DNA from: Albula goreensis
Taxonomy: Eukaryota; Chordata; Actinopteri; Albuliformes; Albulidae
Assembly (NCBI GenBank): GCA_022829145.1
Contig: CM040746.1
Coordinates: forward strand, 15,005,790-15,069,789
Length of the DNA: 64,000 bases
Direction of reading: 5' to 3'
Below the pieces are notes generated by a model that saw only the letters and a program-made list of their open reading frames with translations, did no database searches and was not told the DNA's origin. Positions 1-14,373 of the stretch are shown piece by piece. Positions within the stretch are counted from its first letter, which is position 1, and every line of letters starts with the position of its first letter. The translations under genes and the position numbers were made by a program.

Positions 1-3000
1 CCTATATACATACACAAAAACAATGGTTTCCTTAAAATTCTTTGCTGCTAGAACTGAAGCTTGCTTTATCCTTGTTTTTTTTAGCACAGGCAGTGAATGG
101 GTGTAATAGGAGTTGCGTAAATTACTTGGGGGTTTGGATCAGTACAAAGGCAAAGTGTATTACCTTTTAAATTGTGATTAAAATGTGACTTAAGGGTAAA
201 CACAAACTTGCCAGCAAATGCCAGAGTATTCAAAAGGAGTCCAAGACAATACAATTTTTTAAAAGACATTTTATCCCATATTTTCTCATCTCCAACACTG
301 GTATGGCTTTTCACATTGGTATGCTCCACTCATAACTGTAACATCCTCCATCAATGCAGAAGTGTGCTTCCAGGCCTGTACTCTCCTCAAAACCATGTGC
401 TTCTACCAATTTATTTAACCACCGTCATACAAAACTTTACTTCAGGCACAGCCAGCACAGTCGGGCTGCAGGTGGATCAGCCAGAGAGGCACTCTTGTGG
501 AATAAGATGGGAGTTATACTGGTAACCAAGATACTCTTTCCCAAGATGAGTCAGAATAGCCAATTATGTGGTGCCCAAAGGGGCTGCTAGCCACAGTTAG
601 CATTGACACGGACAAGACTCAGTTTCAAAGTAGAGGAATATTACATTGAATCATTGCTTTTTAGCAAAATGAACCAAAAGATTTATTGAATGTGTTGGGA
701 AGGCATCCAAATGTAGATATTAATATAGTAACACTATTATTCATAAATCTGTCATAACAAAATAATCATGATCTATTTTTCCTACAACTGGTTTATGTTT
801 CATTTTGTACTTGATAATAAAAGTACGTCTTTCAAGAAGAGCACACAGGCAACATGGAAAAAATGCATAATCAAACATCTGTTTTGTTATTGGCTGATCT
901 CCATCAGAGATCAATCATTCAGTCACACCAATGAAGTACTGCAGTCAGCATACACAAACAATGTTTATATGCAGTTCCTTAGGCTAATAAGAGGCCACCC
1001 AGTTCAAGCAACTGAGCAAGCAATATATTTTAGAGTGTTACATTTACATATGTTTAATGTAATTTGCGAAGTTTCCTCCCACTTTTGAATTCTGTTTAGA
1101 TTTCCATATATCACCTTACTTTGTTTTAAACTGTTTGGTTAACCCCAGATTTTGGTATCATCTATAAATTTTATCTATTGAACAGTTGACCCTTATATCA
1201 ATGCAGCTTACTTAGATAAACTTTGATATCCAAATATGTAACATGAATTCAAAATATGTTGTAACATCCATTTAATTCCAGTAGGTTTGTTAAAACCAAT
1301 GCTGTCTATTAATTCTGGTACCATTGTCCCCCAAGGATTCATTACAATGTGCCCCTAATGATAGATTCCAGAATTGTGCATTTGATGCAGGGGACATTGA
1401 CGGGCCAGTAATTTCCTTGGTATAATCCAGAGCTGTACTGAATCTTTTCAGTACCAAACTTGCCTAAACTCACAGATATTGCAATAACCTAGTAAGTGTG
1501 TTATAATATTGACAACTCAGATTATTTCAAAACCAATCAGTGTATCTCTACTGAAATTTGTAAGATTCCTCAAAGAGACATTTAAAACTTTACAATTCTG
1601 AACCACTGGTTGCATTGTTGCTATGGTGCCTTCACCTGTAATGGCACAGCACAGTGTAAATGCAAAAAGTTGTATGATTATTGTGGAGATGACAAAATGG
1701 AGATAACCATGCCACTTGGAATGTTCTAGATACTTTCTGAATATTAAGATAAAACATGGAATTTCTATCTGATGAAACCTGCGGAATTTCTGTTCGTGTC
1801 ATGTTTTAGCATAACAATTTCTTAAGTATACCTTTTCCATACTGAGTGTCACACATTACTAAGATTCTTTATGACTGAACTTTCTATAACTTTTGAAAAG
1901 CCCCAATTGTTTGGTATTTTGATGAAAATGTTTTTTTCTTCTCTACTTTCAAATTGTTTTCTGAACCATCTTGGCAGTATTAATATGACATTTCATCTCT
2001 GATCAAGTCTACATAATGAATTAAAATCCATTAATGTAATCCAGGTTTGAACATAATAATGGGTGTTTAAATTGTTACTGATAGCACAAAAATAACAGCC
2101 ACTGATATCTATAGCAGCTGATACAATGATACATGCTAAAATTTGGAACACGCTGCACTTTTAGGAGATGGGATTTCTAAGTCCAAAGCTTTTAGTGCTA
2201 AATTAATAATAAGTGATTCAGTGCAACGTACGGGAATATTTTCAGCCACTGAGATTATGTGAGGTTATTAATCATGTGTGAGTGGCATTGCTGCGTCCGC
2301 CAGCCTCTGCGACACTGATTCCAGGCCCACTCTTGACATGCATCATTGATGCGCATGCTGCCCTATTAATTATACAAGCCGACAAACTCCCACTTGAGAG
2401 ACTTTTGAAGCAACCTAAAAGGCAGGGAATGAAACTCAGAATGCTAAATTCTGCCCCTAGAAGGTTAAGTGGTATGATTGGTCTACATCTGAAACATTTC
2501 TGCGGTCAGCACACTTGATCTTCTCATACAGACCATACTGAGCGCTTCTAACTTTGTAATCTCACTGACTGTTTAAGGACTCGCTCGCTTACATGTTATG
2601 CCTAACCTCCATAAATCCAGATACTGTCCATATTGTAATCACCGATCTCTGTCAGTGGAATTTGGTGTCTTCATGCTGTCTTCACATTTTGCATTTGTGA
2701 ACAGCCAATATCCCTACCAGTGTTAAATGAAAAGTTATACATGTAAAACAAAGGATATATATGTAAAACAAATATGTCTGATGACATTTGTTTTACATAT
2801 ATGTAATTTGAGAGGCTTTCTCTGACACCAACAAATTGACAAAGGCTTCATAAAATTTAGACAGTGAGAGTGAAAATCTATACATTTATGGGAGTCTGCT
2901 GTTTCAAGAATATGACATAAGCAAAGCTCAGGGGTGAGCTGTACCGCGATCACAGCAGTGTGAGGCAGCCTGTGCTGAAACCACATCTGCATTTCCTATC

Positions 3001-3320
3001 TATCTTAGAAATCCTTTCAGGACACACAGAACACCTTCCCCCACATTTTTTATAATGTCTGACAGATGACTGATTCTGATTCTTATCTGACAGACTGGGA
3101 CTGAGGGAAATTAATTATGTGTAGTGATGTCCACATCATAAAACATATTTCAGAATCATAAAACACAAAGATCACAATCATAACTGCCAACCATCTATTA
3201 TGACATGATATATTCCATAGCCAACATAACTTTTTTTCATTGGTCTGATGAGATTCCATCATAGTTCAAAGTCTTGAATGCCTATGGTGACAAGTTTCAG
3301 CAAGGCACTGTGTCTGTTTT
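1..3320. other. Intergenic, no gene recognised
   Basis: AT-rich sequence with only short chance frames. About 2,280-2,560 is less AT-rich and could be a conserved element, but nothing specific is recognised. Confidence 0.6.
2757..2802. repeat. Inverted repeat (hairpin), 16-base perfect arms
   Basis: ATATATGTAAAACAAA at 2,757-2,772 is exactly complementary to 2,787-2,802, with a 14-base centre. A third partial copy (ATGTAAAACAAAGG) lies just 5' at about 2,740-2,754. Confidence 0.7.
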
Positions 3321-3765
3321 AGGGGTGTAACGGTACATGGCTCATGGTTCAGTCCGAACTGTGAGTCAAATGAATACATTTTTTAGATGTTTGTGCAATG
3401 AAATGAAAATTGATGAAGTGCACATACACTTTATGCCACTGTTCTGTTACCATGGAGACTAGATGACAATGCAGTGAATGGGCTACAAGCACATGCAGAG
3501 GTAGGGCATGCATAGCATCCCTTAGTAGCAAATGAATAAAATTTCAATGTCTTTTTTCTATTGAGAGCAGTACAGATGTGGACTATGCCAGCTGGGGAGA
3601 GGGTGGCCTACTGTTTGTTTTCTCATGGATTAACTGGACTTCAGTTTTAGTCTTTTTACAATTTTTGTTTGTATATTTTAGTATGATGCCTTTTACCACA
3701 AACATTCTTGCTGTTTAGAAAAAGAATGTCATGAAACCATGAGCACTGTAGCATGTACCATAGCA
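3321..3765. mobile_element. hAT-like non-autonomous DNA transposon (MITE) relic
   Basis: The left end AGGGGTGTAACGGTACATGG, then CTCATGGTTC, is the type of terminus seen in fish hAT-like elements. About 390 bases on, AAACCATGAGC and CATGTACC (3,735-3,759) form the inverse of 3,333-3,349, with a seven-base insertion. The interior shows no transposase. The right boundary is approximate. Confidence 0.45.
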
Positions 3766-6700
3766 TGTGCTCTGTGGCTGGGTGTTTGTGTCCCAGTAGC
3801 ATCACTGCCAGCTATAGCCAGAGGTCTTTGGTGTTGGTGAGGCAACAGTTTACCCAGACTTGCTGGAGAATGCTAAGGGATAAGTCCCTTAGTTACATTG
3901 GTCTCATTGCTCTCAAGCAGCCACTTTTGGTTAGGCTGGTAGCCTGTAGATGCATGAAACAAGTATATGCTGAATTCTGTCAAATTCTGGCAATATAGGC
4001 AGCATGTAATTAGCAGTGTGACTGCAGTGTACAATTAGTCCTCACTTGAATCACAGAACTCAAATGCCTATGGCTCTCTCTTGAAGTTGAGAGGAAAGGG
4101 TTGCTTAAGGGACATTAACAAGATTGTTTGAGTTTAGGGTGGGGAAAGGGAAGAATCAGCGCACAATAAAGATGTGCACTTCCAAGTTTTTACCCAGTTC
4201 AAATAATTCATTCCAAATTATGAATGTAAGTTGTATGCATGCAAATTATTATCCTAGAGTTATTTCTTCAGATGAAAATATCTTAAAATGCATACCACAA
4301 TATGACATTTTAATCACTGCCATAATGTGTAAAAGAGGGTGAAAATGCATATACAACAGAGAAAGCAAAACATTTTTGGCATTCTAGATATGAACGATAT
4401 AGCTTTTTACGCATCTCAACATTAATATGAACAAGCACAAACACATTGTTATGGCTTTGGGGGAACTCAGATGCCAAGCTTGAATAATTATAAGGGGTTT
4501 TCCAAGAATCCAGAAAAGAGGGGTGTGTGTAACATTCTGAGTCTGGCATTTATCATTTCAGAAAGTGGTGGAAAAGCATAGGCATGAACCAGAAAGAAAG
4601 AAAGTTTGTTGTTGTTGCTGGTTACACTTGCCAGAAACTGACAGTAGTAGGTGTAAATGGTGACTGAATGTTTGTTGATACTTATATAGCATACATCCAG
4701 CAATGTGATAATTGGTCATCTTAGGAAATAGAATAGTATATTAATGTTATGGTTGCTTTCTGTTGTATGATAATAATTGCAACACAATGTGTGATTAAAG
4801 CAGCCTACTGTTGACATCAGTACAGTGCCTTTATTCCCCAGCACTGAGTTAACCATGGTGACATGTAATGCTATTTCACAACCAAAAGAGGTGCACACTA
4901 TTCCAAACAGGAAAAACACTACCCTCTTGCTGGAACAGGCAGGGAGGCTGTGGTGACCAAAGTAAACCACCCATATGGGAGGCTTCTATTTAACCAATAA
5001 GCAGCCATATACAGTAATTAGCCAACAGTGGCTACTTAACCAGCAACAGTTACAGCAGCATGAGACAATAATGAAAACATTAAATGCAACAAATGCAGCA
5101 CAATATGTAGCTGGCACTACCATACTGTACATTAAGCACCACATGCACTTGCAGGAATGGGTACTAATTCTCCATCTGAAATTATATTCTCTTTTTTATA
5201 TTCAAAACAGCTGCAATGCATATTTGCTTTTATGACATTTATGAGGCATTCAAAGGAGGCGTGTTACCAACCACTGTTGTATTTCAAAGCCTTAAAAAAT
5301 GTGACTTTCATTAATATGATTTTTCATTAATAAAATTATTTTTTAAACATAAAGAGCCAGTTTTCCAGACATGTATTAAGCCAAGTTCTAGACTGAAAGA
5401 AAACTTCAATGAAATTTTCTCAGAATAAAAGCTGTATTAATCCATGTACAGGAAACCAGCCCTAAAAGTGCTCATTAAGCATTAGCACAGGTAACAGGTA
5501 CATCAAAGAAACATAAGCATGCAAAATTAATTATTTGAACATATAAATAGTACCTATCAGTTATCTTTAACTGCAACATTTCAGTATTTTGTCTGTTAAT
5601 GAAAAACAGGAATGTAGTTTTGGGGTATGGTGGCCAGGCAAGGAGGCAAAGCCATTGGACAGTTTTAGAAATGCAGTCAGGATAGTATGGTCAGCAGGAC
5701 CACAAACGTGAAAGAATAGGTGGGACGAAGCAATGTTGTTGTCATTGAGAGAGCTTCTGAGAGAAATTCTGAAATTTGCATGTAGCATGTTAAAACGTAT
5801 CGAAGAGTAGTAGGTCACTTTGTACAGACATATAGTAGGGCTATTTTATTGGTATTTCAGGGTAGTTACCAAGACTCCTAATTCTGCCTTCATGAAGCTG
5901 CATGTGATGTCTGCGCCATTTGTTTTGAGAATCAGATCACTTTTGATCATTCTCACTGTGATTCACACAGCAGTAGCAGTGTTTCTATGCATTCCCGCCT
6001 ATGTCATGCCATTTGTAATGGCATACAACAGTAGCACCGTCGCATTATTCCCTGAAGATAGTGGAGATATAAACCATTCTATCATATGGGTGCGATTACC
6101 TTTAACATGCACCCTTTTCAATCATCGAACTTGTGGTGTCAAGATTTTTTTCCTTTTTCCATCCTGTTCAATGATTGTATTACTGTAAGCAGTGAGGAAT
6201 CACTTACGCGAAGGGCTGTTGATTTAGCAAATGATCATTTACTCATCATGGGGTCTGTCAGAGGAGGAGGGTGAAGACCACTGCGATGGAAGGGACCCCA
6301 TTTCCTGCAGTCACTACTTGTGTGGCTGGCCAAATGGCCCTTGGTCTGGCGGGAGCTATTTTGCAGCATTATCAGCAGGGAGAATTGACTGCCCTTGCTC
6401 ATAGAGAGAAGCCAGCTGTAATGATGCAATTGTATCCAGATGATAAGTCTTCCCTTTTAAGTTCAGGGCCACCACTGTGGCCTACATCTACTCCTGCACC
6501 AATTTAGGAGTTCAGAATATAACCCTGACAGACCTGCTTAAACCACATCACTGAGATATTAATCTGACTGCAGAGGAATTAATCTACCCGTCCTGGAGAG
6601 GGGCGGGTATGAGGGAGGATTCAAGCGTGATTTGGGCTATTGTGCAGTGCGTCCCACCCACGTCAGGTCAGGCCGAGAAACTCTATGTCTTTTAAATCTC

Positions 6701-6919
6701 CCCGTTTTCATGCTTAAAATGTTTATGCTGTGCAATCACACACATGGAACTGATTATGTGCAGTGAGTAGCTAGAAATAGCCTTTGTTATTGACATGCTT
6801 TTTGTGTTGACTGCATGCATGTTCAGGCTGGGATCAGGTATATGAGCGTAGGACATGGGAAAGGAAATGAGAAAGAGAAAATCAGAAAGAGAACATCTGA
6901 CAAATGCATGTTGCACTAC

Positions 6920-6920
<1 letters not shown>

Positions 6921-6964
<44 letters not shown>
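6921..6964. repeat. (TAA)n microsatellite, about 14 units
   Basis: Uninterrupted TAA repeat. Confidence 0.97.
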
Positions 6965-9900
6965 TCTATGTAGTTTGTATGTAGTACTTATATGTAGTAC
7001 TTTTTATTACACCAGGTATGTTGTACTAGTAGTAGTGATAGTATTGTATTTTAATTGATAGATTTGTAGATCTGTTCAAGGATTGTCATTTTCAATCTCA
7101 TTAATTTGCACTGGAAAGCTGCCAGTCGTAGTGCAGCAGCTTGTAACAGTCTGTGGTGTCTGGAAACCCAGTACAATATGGATAGCCAGACATGTACTTT
7201 TTGGGATCTGGTTTTGAATTTGAATATAATCATATGTGTGTGCCCTGAAGGGATACAACAAGAGATAACTAGTTTCCTATGCTTGATGTGAACTTATTTC
7301 ACAAGAGTGTTTTTTAACTGGAATGGTTTTGCTTGCACAGCATCAAAATGAATTGCACAAGAACATTGCACAAGACTAATATGGATATGCTATAATATAA
7401 TCTAAAAAAAATCTTCCACCATATTCATGAGTAATTACATAATCCATCAGAATGTCATACAAAATGTAAAACCAGAGTTTAAGACTGTTTCCACTGCTTT
7501 TTAGTTAGACACATTAGGTGGGATTTTAATCTGTTGTTTGTTAGAGCCATTTACAATATTACTAATAATGACCGCTCATATGTATATGTATGTACTAGAG
7601 AACTACGTATATTTGGTATGCATCATAATTTTTAGACGGTAGCTTTTCCCAATCCAGTATCGTATGCGTTCAAGTATGTTTTCTTTTTTCTTAAAATATT
7701 TGACTGATAATTGACTAATAACCATTTTCACACATTTTGTAAGTTCTAGTTGAGGATAATTGATTGGCACTTTTTATGTACTAAAATAATGGAGATTGCA
7801 TGCTTGTATTTCATCTTTATTTTGAAATGAAATATATTTCATTGAAACCTCCACCTCATTGCTATCTGTTGTTGTTCACATTCAGACATAAAAAAAAATG
7901 ATAATAACTGTTTTGTGTGGAAGCGAAGCCTTAGGGGAGAGCATCACGAGCATAGCCTGGATCACATTTAGACTCTGGCACGGCAGTAGCTCTACAGCAC
8001 TGACGCAAGTCACCGTGAGAGCAATAGTTTTCGACAGACTGATAAACAAACAGGAGAGTGGGCTGGAGGTGTGCCTGTCCCATGCAACATTGTTTCCAAA
8101 CATTAGCTGATTAATGACCCGTCTCTGGGGGGTTACACAGAGTGTTGCAACAAGGTGGAAGCAGAGAGAGTAAGTGCATACTTGTGAATAAATAACATGT
8201 TTCCATGTTCATAAAGTTGGTGGATATAGAAATCAACTTGAAGAATATGCATATTAAATGAATATATGGACCAAGTTCGCACTTATTTTGTGACTCATCT
8301 TGCCTTTTAATCAGTCTCTTGTGTTAAATAATTACAGGACATTATCGTTTCACAAACATTTTTATACCATGCCAAATAATAATGTGATGTAGTATCATTG
8401 CTCAATACAGATTGCTTGATTAATTTTTGTAGAGCATGAAAGTGAAGCAGGCCTCACAATGCAGTAACCATGGGTCTGCAGTCACTAGAAATTTAGAGTA
8501 CAAGTCAGTCTGCTTCCCAGTAATAGTGACAAAGTGACAAAGCACTTTCAAAACATGCTGATTTTTGATCATATTAAATGGTGATTACAATCCTGTAATC
8601 ATTAGACTACACAAATGGTAGGAATATTTAATTGTGCTTTTACAAAATTATACACTTCTGTGAGTAGCTTGGACCATGTTGAGAAATGTATCATCTATTT
8701 TTGTAATGTAATGCATTGTGTCAGCTATGTATGACAGCCTGTGGATGTGGTTCAAGCATGTAATACACAATGGGATGTGGAACAGCCAATGTGAGTGGTG
8801 GTTTGGGGAATACTGCATAAATAGAGGAGGGGACGAGTAGACGGAAAGACAGAGCTCTGAAAAGTGGCATAATGAGATTTCTGAAAATGGACACACATGG
8901 GGGAGTTTTTCAGTGATTTATAGCATGCAATTGATGGGGTTTTTTTTACATGTAGTGCTCTAACTAGGGATTGATTAACCATATCAGCTTTTTATCAGTA
9001 TTTGTATAATTGTACCAATTGAGACTGAATACTGCTGCTCAGAAAACTGTATTTATATGCAGTCTATGGAACAGGGAGCATGCCAGCTAAATAACATAAG
9101 GGGCAAAGGTGTTCAGCAGGCACGATTTCTCACTGTATGGAACAGTGAGACAGAGGTTACTGAGCTTCATGCTTCTCACCTTAACACTACCAGCAACACA
9201 ATGCATGGAGAGTAATGGGGATGTGTATTTGAAGCAAAGACCCAAGGATGCACAACTGTCAACTGTCCTCTTAAGTTATAATAATGATCAAACTGAAGGT
9301 TACCATGCACACTGCTGAGCTACAGGATATTTTTTATACAGGAAAAATGTAGCTCTATGTATATCACCATTAATTTTTTTTACTCAACATTCATTTTTCT
9401 CTACATACCAACTATGGATTTTGTTCAAGACATTATTTAAGCAAATGACCTATTTATGTAACTTCTCTGTGGGAAACCAATAGAGACTCCTACCATGTCA
9501 TGGAAGAAAACCAGATAAAACATCTGTCTTGCAAGAGTATTTCTTGCATGGCCTGAAACACTTAAAATACGGGAACAATAAGAACCAAGAAATGTGATCT
9601 GAAATTAGCCTTTCTTTGCAAGTACATTTTGGTTCCAAATTTGAGGACACCATTCCATCTTTTCTGCCAACCAAAAGTACTTTTGGAGAGCTGACAACAA
9701 ACTCTTGTTTGTTTAATTATAATTCATCCGAAAAAAGTGAAGAATTTTTAATTCTGCAGAAGCTTACTGTCTCACCTATTATGAGTGATGTTAAATTTTA
9801 ATGTCACAACTTTCTTATGAATAAAAGAGAAGCACAAAGTAAATTTGTAGTGGATTAATGTGATCTGGTCAGTGATCAGAAAGATGTTCCGGGGATCTTT

Positions 9901-11182
9901 GTTTTTATTTGGTTTAGCTAGGACAGACATGAGAGAGGAATGTCCTATCATTTACATTTGAAACAGAGATGTTCACCAGCACTCTTCTTTCCAACAAATG
10001 TTTATGTTTACCAGACCTAAAAAATTATGATTCACTGAATGGCAGGGGGGCCAGGGGCAGCTGCACATGGAACCGTGAGGGATATGGGCCTGTAGCCACT
10101 CTGCTTAAACTGGCAAAACTGTCCAACCCCCAGGGGTGATTACAGTTGAAAGACTTTATCTTTCCCTTGTGATGCTAACCTAAGAAAATATGCAATAGTG
10201 CATTAATTTTAGTGATACATGGTGTGCACTTTTATGTTGAACCATTTTATTTTCATGGTTTATTGTTCACTCCTACATCATCATATCCCTGTATTTCAAT
10301 ACAAAATGGAATTCAGTAGAATTAATTTTCAGACAATACAAATGTGCTTAACAGTTTATTGTGATGTGGCAAGTTGTATAAAAATACAGACATTTGATCT
10401 TGGGCTTGGTGTCCAATGGGGCAGTGTCCTGCCTCACAATGTTTTGAGTGAGGTGAACCCCCACTGGACCACTAGAGAGGAAGGGAAAAACAGAAGAAAG
10501 GAAGTAGACATGAAGGTGGAGATGGGGAGGAGGAGGGATGCTGGAAGCAGGGTGTGTGATGGGAGATAAGGTACATGGCAATTTAATACCAGCAAAGAAA
10601 ACCGGATTTGACGGACAGAGGTATTTAAAAGAGGGGTTGTCAGAAAATACTTCTCCCGAACCTTTGTTTTAAGGAATTCCCAATCAATTCAATGCTCACT
10701 TTTCAAATTTTTGTCCAAAATATGATCCGCTTTTTTCAATATGTGTAGTTGTTCTCCTTCTGTTCATAATCTGAACATCTAGTTTGCCTTTGAAGAATAG
10801 TTAAGCACCTAAAAATGCTTCGCTGCACCGCTGCTTGCTGGCACATGATTTAGCAGGGGTAATTGACAAATGTGAAGAAGCAGGAGAGTAAAAATGTGGT
10901 AGCTAAGCCACAAGCTTGGTATTCTTCAAGCGTCAGACCAAGATAACTAGGGCCATAGTTATATTAACTTTTTATAAGATGTGCACAGTCTTTCTCTCGT
11001 TTCTGGCTACTCCTGTTACAGTGGCAACTGCTGGGCATTCGTTTATGAAACTGAAGCTTACCCAGAGTTTCCTGGGACAGGAGAGACTGTTTAGCCAACC
11101 TAAAGAGAGCCAATGAACTAAGGAGTTTTACCTAGGATTGGAGGAGCATGTCAGTGATCTTGCACACAGTGTCTGGAAAGGT

Positions 11183-11211
<29 letters not shown>
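11183..11211. repeat. (TG)n microsatellite
   Basis: About 14 perfect TG units. Confidence 0.97.
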
Positions 11212-11213
<2 letters not shown>

Positions 11214-12455
11214 ACTGTGTGGTAGGTTGCCATTCTACTATACCCTACAGCTTGTTGGGCTGCCATCATCAAAATATGTTTTTCTTGTCTTGTGTGCTTG
11301 GCTTTTCTACTCCTAATTCATGGTTGAATAAGTAACAAAGGGTGTTTTCATTGTTGTTTGATGTACCAATGAATTGTAATGCAAAGTTGTTGGTGCTGAA
11401 ATCCACCCTGAGCACTGTGTGAATCATTAGTTTGGCTCAGCTCCTATGTCAGCATTGTCTACTCTTACAGAAAATGTTTGATACATTTCTTTATTTGACA
11501 TATTTGGCCCAGGATTAAGGTGCAGTAACCGTGCATTCATGTTTTGGTGACAGTGGGTGTGGGTTATTTGTGTGTGACTGCATACAGGAAGCTGATTTCT
11601 GGGCTGCATTGAGTAGAGTTGTTTATTTTACAACCTTTGCTTAAAGGTTCTGTTCCTAGGAAAATGGGATGAGGAAACTATATTTTAACTAAATATTCAA
11701 ATGACTGGCTGAAGTGATATACAATTCAGAGTGTAAAATATGTGTATGTGGCCTGCAGAGGAAAGGAATTGGTTCAAATAGTTATTATTACACCCGGGGC
11801 CAGAGCAACCCACTTCTGACGGTAGTTTCTGACAGGGCAATCAATATTTTCATTTTTACTATATTTTACAGGATTCATTTCAATTTAGGAAAAAAATGAG
11901 AAAAATTGTAACTTGGATCAGTGTTTTCTGTTGTTGTTTTTGTTGTTTTCTCTGTGGGTGTTTTTATCTTTGGCCTTCTAGTTTGGTGAATATGTTTCTG
12001 CGTGCGTATTATGAATGATTTGCATGTTTTTACAGTATTATCTGTGATATGTCTTCATACTCATTGGACCTGAAAAATTGCCAATGTTCTATCTGCTACA
12101 TTCATCACCTTCATGAAATGTTTTCTTTGGTTCAGTGAGTACAACATTTGGAGGCAGAAATGTGTGATTTTTGTTTCCTTATTTGTAGTACATTCTGTTT
12201 TCAGCCACTTTCTTACTAGGAAATAAAAATATGAATTTACAACAAAATAACAGATAGGCTTATGTATCATAATAATGAAAATGATTTAAAGACACCTGTA
12301 CAATGAAGGTGTCAAAGGAGGGAAGCCCAGATGATATAATGATGAATCAGAGTACACGAGCACAGAGTAACAATTGAGTCAGAATGCATAGTTTTAATTT
12401 ACTGAAAGTAAATCTATACCTTGCAACATAATATCGTTCATATTATCCTGTACAC

Positions 12456-12613
12456 ATTACCTGCCTCAGATTATCAGCTTTAGATTACTCTGCTCACTCC
12501 CTGCTGTATATTGCTCAAATCACTACGTGCTGTAGGTTACTCTTCTTAACAACCTGCCTTTGGCTACTGTGCTCAGAGTGCTGTAGAGTACTGTCCTCAG
12601 TGCCTGTCTCAGA
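12456..12613. repeat. Decayed minisatellite, unit about 30-35 bases
   Basis: Recurring TGCTCA / CTGCTGTA / GGTTACTC-type blocks (TGCTCACTCCCTGCTGTATA, TGCTCAAATCACTACGTGCT, TGCTCAGAGTGCTGTAGAGT) show four or five diverged copies. Confidence 0.5.
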
Positions 12614-14343
12614 CCTGAATATCATTCACCAGGTGAGAGACTCCGGTAATGAGAACCATATTCATATGGCAAGCTCTTAATGTGTCGAGCATTGAGTTGA
12701 ATGTGCATGTGTGGATTTTTTTGTGACTTTGACCATAACTTTGGTATCACATATTTTAAAATGTGTCAGTAGATCATCCTAACCCACCCTAACCCCCCAC
12801 CCCAATTTCAAAATGTCAGCAGTTGAATTTTTGTCTGTCTCACAAGTGAGGTTTCAGAAAAAAACACTACAGTGCTATACCCTTTGCATTTGTATATTGT
12901 GGCCGTGACACATGTTACGCTTTGTGGTATTCTACCACACAGCTGAAGAGAATCAGGTCTGCTCCAATGCTGACTTGACTGTAATATTTCCACCCGGATC
13001 ATCTGAAGTCTGGGGAGAAAATCTTGGCTTTTCCAGTGAATCTGTTTGGAGGATCAAACAACCTTTGGACTCCAGTCACCGCCAATGGCCCCTGTCCCGG
13101 GGGAACACCCATTCTGCGGCCTCCTATCCAAATATTAAAGAGCACTTCTTTCATTTCCACATTTCTTCCCCCTTTATTTATGTGCCATATTGTGGGTGCA
13201 TAAATAAGAACTGCCATGTACTCATTCATTTGCGCATTTAATAACCGAGAATCTTGTGAAATCCTAAAATACACAAGATAACATGCACATGTATAGTTCA
13301 CCATCTGCACACAACCTCACAATAGCAGCTCCTCCTGCATGTTCATTCAGAGGTACAGAAGAGGAAAATGTTTTTGTCCATGGCTGAAGAATTCTGTAAC
13401 CTTTCAATGCCAGCACTGTTCCCCTAATTGAACCACAGTTGATATTGTATCCTGGCAACATTTTAATCTTAGCAATGAAGATTACATATATTCTGTTATT
13501 ATGTCAATTAAATTAAAGGATAGTACATGATGAAGTGTCCAATAATACAGCCTTTTTGTACAATATGTAGGTGGAAAACATCCTGAGGCATAAGCTAAGG
13601 GGTGTTCCCTCTGCAAAGAATAATTTAACTTAACTTTATAGTGCATTGTTCTGCTTACACCACAGCCTCTTGCCAAAGATAGAAACATTCATTTGATATT
13701 GTTGGTGCAATGGAAATGAAAGGTACAAATATTTAGAGTAAATACACCAAACCATAGATGACATCTGACAACCAAGCCCTGTTAGCATATTGGCAGAACT
13801 CAGCTGTCTCCTCACGAATGCTGCAGCTAAATCATGTCCTGAATATTTTAAATATTTTAGTTCTATTCACTTGTAAAAAGATGAAAACAACTGTCATAAG
13901 ACACAGCCTTTGACCAGACTGCATTCATTACATTTACTAATATTAGGTTTGATTACATTGACTGTGGAATAATACAATTACCAATTACTGTACAAACTAA
14001 AAGTACCTGAACAGCAGGTAGTTTATAGAAAACATAATGGCCTTCATGGTACACCCCCCCCACCAATCAGTATAAACACATGCTCTCCTCAAAATCATCA
14101 GAAACAGCAGACTTTGAAACCATGGAAAAGAAGATAAAATAATTTAATGTATCGAGTCCAGCAGTAATGGTAAGGGGCCCTGCTAATTTATTATAATGTT
14201 AAATTCTTTATTTGGACACATAGTTATACAACTGACAATCAGAAAATTGAACTAAAATTGACTAAAAAAAAATGTCACTCGTGCAATATAAAAGAACATT
14301 ACAGCTTTTTAGCTGCAACCAGCAGCTATAAAGGTTGCTCTTT

Positions 14344-14373
14344 CGGTCGATTGGTCGGTCGGTCGGTCGGTCC
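14344..14373. repeat. (GGTC)n microsatellite
   Basis: GGTC units, the second imperfect, followed by a relatively GC-rich 200-base tract with no recognisable gene. Confidence 0.9.

Larger units (their letters stand above)
3766..12455. other. Intergenic, no gene recognised
   Basis: No frame with a known domain. A 122-codon frame at 5,820-6,188 looks random. A more GC-balanced segment at about 7,910-8,150 might be a conserved non-coding element. Confidence 0.6.

Noticed and set aside
5820-6188. 122-codon frame with hydrophobic stretches
   Set aside because: AT-biased random composition, no recognisable family and no flanking gene signals.
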